DNA of 11,060 nt. Source: an uncultured Eubacteriales bacterium. GTDB taxonomy: Bacteria > Bacillota > Clostridia > Oscillospirales > Oscillospiraceae. Below are positions 6,961 through 11,060 of the stretch, in pieces. How positions within the stretch are numbered: position 1 is the first letter of the stretch; each line of letters starts with the position of its first letter. The notes under the pieces are model-generated. The model saw nothing but the letters and a program-made list of their open reading frames with translations. It did no database searches and was not told the DNA's origin. Both the position numbers and the translations under genes were made by a program. The stretch lies in the NCBI GenBank assembly GCA_900554855.1, contig USIZ01000018.1:1-11060 (forward strand), read 5' to 3'.

Positions 6961-6991
6961 AAGAGCCGGATCGTAAGATCCGGCTCTTTTT
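6961..6991 (+). terminator. rho-independent terminator after ispH-S1
   Basis: AAGAGCCGGATC (6961-6972), the loop GTAA, then GATCCGGCTCTT (6977-6988) form a perfect 12-bp stem. The T-run is 6987-6991. It ends the rpiR-to-ispH/S1 operon and separates it from ispDF. Confidence 0.93.
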
Positions 6992-7001
6992 ATGCGTATG
7001 A

Positions 7002-7030
7002 TTGTCCTTCACCGGCATTTGTGGTATGAT
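7002..7030 (+). promoter_or_regulatory. promoter of ispD-ispF
   Basis: TTGTCC (7002-7007) and TATGAT (7025-7030) are separated by 17 bases, right after the terminator. Transcription would start near 7037. Short overlapping inverted repeats (ATTCTA/TAGAAT at 7029-7043; TCTATT/AATAGA at 7031-7046) cover the start region and could be a small operator. Confidence 0.55.
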
Positions 7031-7077
7031 TCTATTGTAGAATAGATTGAACTAGGAAAATGGAAAGCGGTGAAAAT

Positions 7078-7800
7078 ATGGGATTGTTTTTCAAAAAACG
7101 ATCAGGCCAACGGAAGCTGCACTGCTCAGCGGTCATTGTTGCGGCGGGCAGTGCCAGCCGAATGAAAGGCGTTGACAAGATCATGGCGGAGATCGGCGGA
7201 ATGCCGGTCATTGCACGAACACTGTCTGTATTTCAGAACTGTGACCGAATCGGCGAGATCGTGGTGGTCACCCGCGAAGATCTGCTTGTCCCGGTCGGTG
7301 AGGTCTGTCGGCAATACAGCTTTGACAAGGTGACCCGGGTGGTAGTTGGTGGTGCTGACCGCAGCCGCTCGGTTCAGAATGGCCTGAATGAATTGGGGGA
7401 AACAGACTATGTGGCGATCCACGATGGAGCGCGTCCCTTTGTGTCTGCCGAGGTGCTGGAGGAAACGATCCGTGCGGCGGAAAGAAGCGGTGCGGCCGCC
7501 CCTGCGATCCCTGTGACGGATACCATAAAAACCGCTCAGGACAGTCTGGTTCCCGGTACGCCGGATCGGTCAACGCTGTTTGCGGTGCAGACACCGCAGA
7601 TTTTTGACATGGATCTGATCTGCGGGGCGCTTTACCATTGTATTGAGAAGAAAATCCCGCTGACGGATGACTGCTCTGCGGTGGAGCAGATCGGCAAGGT
7701 GGTCACGCTGACTGTGGGAGAGCGAACAAATATTAAAATTACAACGCAGTTTGATCTGCTGATCGGGGAGGCGATCGTTTCATGGCTGGATGCGCAATGA
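7078..7800 (+). CDS. ispD: 2-C-methyl-D-erythritol 4-phosphate cytidylyltransferase
   Basis: Third step of the MEP pathway: joins CTP and 2-C-methyl-D-erythritol 4-phosphate to give CDP-ME in the cytoplasm. The 240-residue protein has the CTP-binding loop VAAGSASRMKGVDK (21-34), GGADRSRSVQNGL (91-103), the signature VAIHDGARPF (112-121), the QTPQIF motif (171-176) and LTDDCSAVE. The end is ERTNIKITTQFDL. The PKQ found in many homologues at the loop is DKI here, as is frequent in clostridial IspD. Two starts are possible: ATG 7060 (an AGGA only 2 bases away) and ATG 7078 (AGCGGTGA about 4 bases away). I prefer 7078 for spacing and the MGLFFKK start, but 7060 would add only 6 residues. It overlaps ispF. 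Confidence 0.94.
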   Translation: MGLFFKKRSGQRKLHCSAVIVAAGSASRMKGVDKIMAEIGGMPVIARTLSVFQNCDRIGEIVVVTREDLLVPVGEVCRQYSFDKVTRVVVGGADRSRSVQNGLNELGETDYVAIHDGARPFVSAEVLEETIRAAERSGAAAPAIPVTDTIKTAQDSLVPGTPDRSTLFAVQTPQIFDMDLICGALYHCIEKKIPLTDDCSAVEQIGKVVTLTVGERTNIKITTQFDLLIGEAIVSWLDAQ

Positions 7801-8273
7801 GGATAGGACAGGGATATGATGTCCATAAGCTGGTGCCGGATCGTAAGCTGATTCTGGGCGGCGTAGATATTCCGTATGAAAAAGGCCTGCTGGGCCATTC
7901 AGATGCCGATGTGATCGTCCATGCCGTCATGGACGCTTTGCTGGGTGCGGCCGGTCTGTGGGATATCGGCCATGCCTTCCCGGATGACGACCCGGAGACG
8001 GATGGTATTTCCAGTCTTGTACTGCTGAAGCGTGTAAAGCAGATGTTGGATGAGCAGGGATTTGCAGTGGTCAATATTGACGGTACGATCATCGCCCAGC
8101 GTCCGAAGTTGTCTCCCTATATTCCGATTATGCGGCAGAACGTTGCCGAAGTGCTCGGAATCGAGGAGGCACGTGTCAATCTGAAGGCCACCACTGAAGA
8201 GGGGCTGGGCTTCACCGGCTCTGGCGAGGGCATTTCCTCTATGGCGGTCGCCCTGCTGGAGAAAATTTTATAA
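7782..8273 (+). CDS. ispF: 2-C-methyl-D-erythritol 2,4-cyclodiphosphate synthase
   Basis: Fifth step of the MEP pathway: cyclises CDP-ME 2-phosphate to MEcPP, releasing CMP that the upstream cytidylate kinase can salvage. The 163-residue product has the family start MRIGQGYDVHKL with metal ligands Asp13 and His15. GHSDADVIVHAVMDALLG carries the third ligand (His47), then DIGHAFPDDDP and the C-terminal TTEEGLGFTGSGEGI. The start is ambiguous. ATG 7782 has GGAGG (7767-7771) 10 bases upstream and overlaps ispD by 19 bases. ATG 7797 gives the textbook N-terminus and overlaps the ispD stop as ATGA, but its own Shine-Dalgarno is weak. I list 7782; the two differ by five residues. The protein normally forms a trimer. 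Confidence 0.95.
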   Translation: MAGCAMRIGQGYDVHKLVPDRKLILGGVDIPYEKGLLGHSDADVIVHAVMDALLGAAGLWDIGHAFPDDDPETDGISSLVLLKRVKQMLDEQGFAVVNIDGTIIAQRPKLSPYIPIMRQNVAEVLGIEEARVNLKATTEEGLGFTGSGEGISSMAVALLEKIL

Positions 8274-8289
8274 TCAGCATCCGTATGTC

Positions 8290-8315
8290 AAAGGCCGCGC
8301 TCAGCGCGGCCTTTT
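8290..8315 (+). terminator. rho-independent terminator after ispF
   Basis: AAAGGCCGCGC (8290-8300), the loop TCA, then GCGCGGCCTTT (8304-8314) make a perfect 11-bp GC-rich stem ending in four T. The T-run is short but the stem is strong. Confidence 0.85.
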
Positions 8316-8343
8316 GCGCACTTCTGCCGGGATCTGTCATAAG
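8314..8343 (+). promoter_or_regulatory. weak candidate promoter of the DUF3343-desulfurase pair
   Basis: TTGCGC (8314-8319) and CATAAG (8338-8343) are 18 bases apart, with a TG at 8335-8336 that would make an extended -10. The -35 box would overlap the end of the preceding terminator. The match is poor; it is offered only because a terminator precedes and a new Shine-Dalgarno follows. Confidence 0.25.
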
Positions 8344-8363
8344 ATGGGGCAGGAGGAGTTCTT

Positions 8364-8618
8364 ATGCTGTATTATCTGATCGTCTGTCGGTCGCTCACTT
8401 ATGCCCAACGAACTGCTTCTGCGTTGGATCGGGCGGGAATATCTGCCCATATTCTGCGTTCGCCCAAAGCAATATCCGGCGGCGGATGCAGTCACTCGGT
8501 CAAGGTGTCCCAGCGCAGCCTGAGCGGTGCACTGGTGGTTTTAAATAAAGTTGGTCTCAACCCGGAACGGATCTACCTGACCTCGGGGGATGGAAGCTAT
8601 CGCGAGGTGAGTTTGTGA
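8364..8618 (+). CDS. DUF3343 small protein, putative Se/S carrier-like
   Basis: An 84-residue cytoplasmic protein matching the DUF3343 pattern: a first strand ending in a short CRSLTYAQ segment, a helix (RTASALDRAGI), then HILRSPKAISGGGCSHSVKV, which has the family's proline and the Gly-Cys turn. The candidate carrier cysteine is Cys42; Cys8 is the other one. The family is found next to selenium and sulfur transfer genes and is annotated as a putative Se/S carrier, but to my knowledge the chemistry is not proven. ATG 8364 follows AGGAGGAG (8351-8358) at 5 bases. Its stop overlaps the desulfurase start as GTGA, so the two are probably made together. This supports a role as acceptor or partner of that enzyme. 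Confidence 0.8.
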   Translation: MLYYLIVCRSLTYAQRTASALDRAGISAHILRSPKAISGGGCSHSVKVSQRSLSGALVVLNKVGLNPERIYLTSGDGSYREVSL

Positions 8619-9760
8619 TCTACCTGGACGCCGCAGCTACTACGCTGCAAAAGCCACCGTCGGTGGCGGCGGCTTCCGCCTGGGCTGTGCGGATGTGTGC
8701 CAGCCCGGGCAGGGGAGATTATGCCGCATCGCGAAGAGCGGAAGAAATCGTTTTTGCCTGTCGAAACGAGCTGGCGGTGCTGTTTGACACAGGTGGTGCG
8801 GAGCGAGTTGTGTTTGCATCGAATGCCACCCACGCACTAAACCTTGCAATCCGATCGCTTGTTCGGCCGGGGAATCGTGTCCTGATTTCATCCTGGGAGC
8901 ACAACGCGGTGACGCGGACGCTGCATTCCATCCCAAACGTCACCATTCTGACGGCAGAAGCCCCCTTGTTTGATGACAAGGGGACGCTTGCCGCATTTTC
9001 CGCGGCACTGGAACAGCAACCCGATGCGGTGGTGTGTACCTGCGTATCCAATGTGTTTGGCTATATCCTGCCTTATGCCGCCATTGCGGCGCTTTGCCGG
9101 GCGGCAGAAGTACCGTTGATCCTGGACGCATCACAGGCGGCGGGGTGTGTGCCTGTTTCACTGAAGGGACTGGGGGCGCAGTTTATCGCTTTCCCCGGCC
9201 ACAAAGGCTTGTATGGGCCTCAGGGCACCGGCGTTTTGCTGTGCGGCGGCGATGCGGATTCGCTTTGCCCGCTTCTGACCGGTGGGACGGGAAGTGAATC
9301 TGTTCGGCAGGAGATGCCGCTCTACCTGCCGGATCGGGGCGAGGCGGGAACTCATAATGTGGCTGGCATTGCCGGGCTGCTGGAGGGTGTCCGCTTTGTG
9401 CGTAGGACCGGTCAGAACCGCATTCTGGCCCATGAGCGCCGATTGCTGGCGCGAATGGAGCAGTCGCTTGCCGATGTGAATGGCATACAGCTTTTTACTG
9501 CGGAGGGAGAAAATCAGGCTGGCGTGCTCTCCTTTGTGTGCGACGGCTGGGATTGTCAGGATCTGGCCCGGGCATTAGGGCAACGGGGGGTCGCAGTGCG
9601 GGCAGGGCTGCACTGTGCGCCAATGGCTCACAGCCATGCGGGAACACTGGACAGTGGGACCGTGCGGGTCAGTTTTTCTGCCTTTAATCGGGAAGAGGAG
9701 GTGGAATATTTTCAGACTACATTGAAACAAATTGTTCATGGGATTTTAAGGGTAAATTAA
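8615..9760 (+). CDS. class-V aminotransferase, cysteine desulfurase/selenocysteine lyase type
   Basis: A 381-residue PLP enzyme of the NifS/SufS superfamily that should take sulfur from cysteine (or selenium from selenocysteine) and pass it on as a persulfide or selenide. Visible are YLDAAATT (3-10), the SNATHALNLAI phosphate-site region (69-79), His96 in WEHNAVTR, DASQ (171-174), and the Schiff-base Lys197 in AFPGHKGLYGPQGTG. Near the end is RAGLHCAPMAH with the catalytic Cys334, then TVRVSFSAFN. Length and motifs fit the cysteine desulfurase family often found in Clostridia beside DUF3343, rather than IscS with its iscU partner; no iscU or suf scaffold is here. Start GTG 8615 has GAGGTGA (8604-8610) 4 bases away and overlaps the small gene by 4 bases. 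Whether sulfur or selenium is the true cargo cannot be told. Confidence 0.9.
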   Translation: MIYLDAAATTLQKPPSVAAASAWAVRMCASPGRGDYAASRRAEEIVFACRNELAVLFDTGGAERVVFASNATHALNLAIRSLVRPGNRVLISSWEHNAVTRTLHSIPNVTILTAEAPLFDDKGTLAAFSAALEQQPDAVVCTCVSNVFGYILPYAAIAALCRAAEVPLILDASQAAGCVPVSLKGLGAQFIAFPGHKGLYGPQGTGVLLCGGDADSLCPLLTGGTGSESVRQEMPLYLPDRGEAGTHNVAGIAGLLEGVRFVRRTGQNRILAHERRLLARMEQSLADVNGIQLFTAEGENQAGVLSFVCDGWDCQDLARALGQRGVAVRAGLHCAPMAHSHAGTLDSGTVRVSFSAFNREEEVEYFQTTLKQIVHGILRVN

Positions 9761-9781
9761 CATAAAAGTACGCAACTTTGC

Positions 9782-9810
9782 TTGCCATGGCTGTGGCGAT
9801 GCGATATAAT
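9782..9810 (+). promoter_or_regulatory. near-consensus promoter of cdaA-cdaR
   Basis: TTGCCA (9782-9787) and a perfect TATAAT (9805-9810) are separated by exactly 17 bases. A second TATAAT (9816-9821) lies 11 bases downstream without a good -35. The start would be near 9817, giving a leader of about 75 bases. No clear terminator precedes it, so read-through from the desulfurase gene is possible. Confidence 0.8.
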
Positions 9811-9892
9811 ATTTTTATAATGACAAAAAATTGGGGTTGTGTTATCCCTTCCGGGCTGAGCATACCTTTTGATACGAATAGGGGGGAGCGCA

Positions 9893-10765
9893 ATGAGTGT
9901 GATTGCGCACTATGCCGATGTCTGTCTGAACTATATTCAGATGATCAGAATTACGGATATTATTGATATGGCGATCATTGCCTATATCTTTTATCGCCTG
10001 CTGCTGCTGACGCGTAAATCTCAGGCGGGGCAGGTTCTGAAGGGCATTGTACTCGTGGTTCTGGCGCTGGCCGCCGCATATTACTGCCGCTTCCACGTGC
10101 TCTATTATGTGCTCCGCGGTGTGGTCGAAATCGGCTTTCTGGCCCTTATCGTGGTGTTTCAGCCTGAGATCCGGCGATTCCTTGAACAGGTCGGTTCAAA
10201 AGGGTTCGGCAAGCTGATCACGCCGAAAGTGAAAACAACTCAGGTGGAGCGCGCGATCCTCCAGACGGTGGAGGCCTTTGGCTCCATGTCTCGCGATCAC
10301 ATCGGCGCGCTGGTGGTATTTGAGCGCACCACGATCCTCGATGACTGTGTGAAGTCCGGCACGGACGTGGACGCAGTTGTATCCAGCGAACTGCTGAAGA
10401 ATATTTTCTGGCCCAATACGCCGCTGCATGATGGCGCGGTTATCATCCGGGACGGCCGGGTGCTGAGCGCCGGATGTGTGCTTCCGCTTACGGGCAATCT
10501 GAATATCAGCCGCGATCTTGGCACCCGTCACCGGGCGGGCATCGGCGTCAGCGAGCACTCCGACGCCGTAGTGGCCATTGTCTCTGAGGAGACCGGCGCC
10601 ATTTCTGTGGCAGTCGGCGGAATGCTCAAGCGCCATCTGTCGATGGAGACGCTGGAACGTCTGCTGCGCAACGAACTGATCCCGCCGGAAAATGAGGACG
10701 AAAAAAAGCGCACGCTGACCGACCTCCTGCGCCGAAAGAAAGAAGGCAATGACCATGTGGAGTAA
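9893..10765 (+). CDS. cdaA: diadenylate cyclase CdaA
   Basis: Makes cyclic di-AMP from two ATP at the membrane; the messenger controls potassium and osmolyte uptake and affects cell-wall integrity. The 290-residue protein has three hydrophobic segments (about 24-40, 49-64 and 69-89), then the linker FQPEIRRFLEQVG and the DAC domain (about 118-262). The DAC domain has both signature motifs, LHDGAVII (DGA 180-182) and GTRHRAGIG (RHR 212-214). The tail is charged. The start is ATG 9893 with GGGGGAG (9881-9887) 5 bases upstream. An in-frame TTG at 9869 lies upstream of that Shine-Dalgarno and is rejected. It overlaps cdaR by 11 bases; in Firmicutes the order cdaA-cdaR-glmM is conserved, so glmM is expected beyond the window. 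Confidence 0.96.
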   Translation: MSVIAHYADVCLNYIQMIRITDIIDMAIIAYIFYRLLLLTRKSQAGQVLKGIVLVVLALAAAYYCRFHVLYYVLRGVVEIGFLALIVVFQPEIRRFLEQVGSKGFGKLITPKVKTTQVERAILQTVEAFGSMSRDHIGALVVFERTTILDDCVKSGTDVDAVVSSELLKNIFWPNTPLHDGAVIIRDGRVLSAGCVLPLTGNLNISRDLGTRHRAGIGVSEHSDAVVAIVSEETGAISVAVGGMLKRHLSMETLERLLRNELIPPENEDEKKRTLTDLLRRKKEGNDHVE

Positions 10766-11060
10766 GATCAGCAACAGCAAAGCGGCCTATATGGTGCTGG
10801 CGATTGTCTGCTCCATCGCGCTCTGGCTCTATGTGGACATTGTAGAAGCGCCGAAGAGCACTACAACGGTCAGCAATATCCCTGTCACATTTGTAGGCGA
10901 GGATGCCCTGGAGCAGGAGGGCCTTATGATCGTGGACGGTTCAGAAATCACGGTCAGCCTGAAACTGGAGGGGCCTCGATCTGCTATCTCCCAGGTGAAT
11001 CGAAGCAACATTAAAGTTACGGTTCAGGCTGCCTCCCAGATCACCGGCGAAGGGCATTAT
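10755..11060 (+). CDS. cdaR: YbbR-domain protein CdaR, regulator of CdaA (3' partial)
   Basis: The first 102 codons of the membrane-anchored partner that modulates CdaA. An N-terminal signal anchor (about 10-26, YMVLAIVCSIALWLYVD) keeps the rest outside the cell. The first YbbR repeat follows, with SNIPVTFVGEDALEQEGLMI and the GSEITVSLKLEGPRSAISQV pattern typical of these repeats. The start is ATG 10755, with AGAAGG (10741-10746) 8 bases upstream; it overlaps the cdaA end by 11 bases, so the pair is translated together. The frame is open to the end of the window; more YbbR repeats are expected. Confidence 0.9.
   Translation, partial: MWSKISNSKAAYMVLAIVCSIALWLYVDIVEAPKSTTTVSNIPVTFVGEDALEQEGLMIVDGSEITVSLKLEGPRSAISQVNRSNIKVTVQAASQITGEGHY

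Noticed and set aside
5900..7018. Long minus-strand open frame (372 codons) opposite the S1 domains
   Set aside because: It mirrors the strongly biased GAG/AAG/CTG codons of the plus-strand gene, which rarely give stops on the reverse. It runs into the terminator, and its repetitive Leu/Asp/His-rich product resembles no family.
8285..8548. Plus-strand 87-codon frame starting in the ispF terminator
   Set aside because: It runs through the terminator hairpin and overlaps the DUF3343 gene, which has a better Shine-Dalgarno and recognisable family motifs.
9825..9892. TPP-riboswitch-like words (GGGGTTGT, GGGCTGAG, ACCTTTTGA) in the cdaA leader
   Set aside because: Only scattered word matches: the second arm with its conserved CUGG-UAAU-CCAG-type pairing and a closing P1 stem are missing, and the leader is only about 75 bases. 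cdaA is also not a thiamine gene.

Overview
The window looks like a chromosomal housekeeping region of a moderately GC-rich, Gram-positive anaerobe of the class Clostridia, most likely Oscillospiraceae (the Oscillibacter/Flavonifractor side). This is inferred from three things: an IspH protein fused to ribosomal-S1-type domains (a clostridial trait), the gene order dacF-rluB and rpiR-baiN-cmk-plsC-ispH/S1, and a cdaA-cdaR pair. All genes lie on the plus strand and are tightly packed. I see no mobile element, CRISPR array, tRNA or rRNA, and no gene-free stretch longer than about 150 bases.

Layout. (1) 1-1409: the 3' end of a D-alanyl-D-alanine carboxypeptidase gene (dacF type), overlapping by 121 bases a 23S/16S rRNA pseudouridine synthase gene (rluB type) that starts at TTG 660. 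(2) 1425-6991: a five-gene operon with a good promoter (1425-1453), a perfect 9-bp inverted repeat in the leader (1466-1486) and a strong terminator (6961-6991). It encodes an RpiR/MurR-family regulator, a BaiN/HI0933-like flavoprotein, cytidylate kinase, a PlsC-type acyltransferase and the IspH-S1 fusion. The last three genes are joined by short overlaps. (3) 7002-8315: ispD-ispF with their own promoter and terminator. (4) about 8314-9760: a small DUF3343 protein overlapping a class-V aminotransferase of the cysteine desulfurase/selenocysteine lyase type. (5) 9782-11060: a near-consensus promoter, the diadenylate cyclase gene cdaA and the start of cdaR (ybbR), which runs off the window.

How the genes fit together. 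Several products serve envelope and isoprenoid biology. DacF trims peptidoglycan. PlsC makes phosphatidic acid. IspH, IspD and IspF are three steps of the MEP isoprenoid pathway, whose product feeds the undecaprenyl carrier. CdaA makes c-di-AMP, which is tied to osmotic and wall homeostasis. Cmk and the S1 domains link to nucleotide supply and translation. The DUF3343-desulfurase pair is a probable sulfur or selenium delivery module.

The most interesting structure is inside the IspH-S1 gene. A consensus Shine-Dalgarno and ATG sit exactly at the domain junction, an AT-rich promoter-like island lies about 260 bases upstream, and codon choice changes sharply shortly after the junction. Together these suggest that the S1 part is also made as a free protein. 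Other points of note are the long dacF/rluB overlap with apparent loss of the DacF membrane anchor, and the leader palindrome before the RpiR gene. I did not find a clearly new defence or mobile system here.
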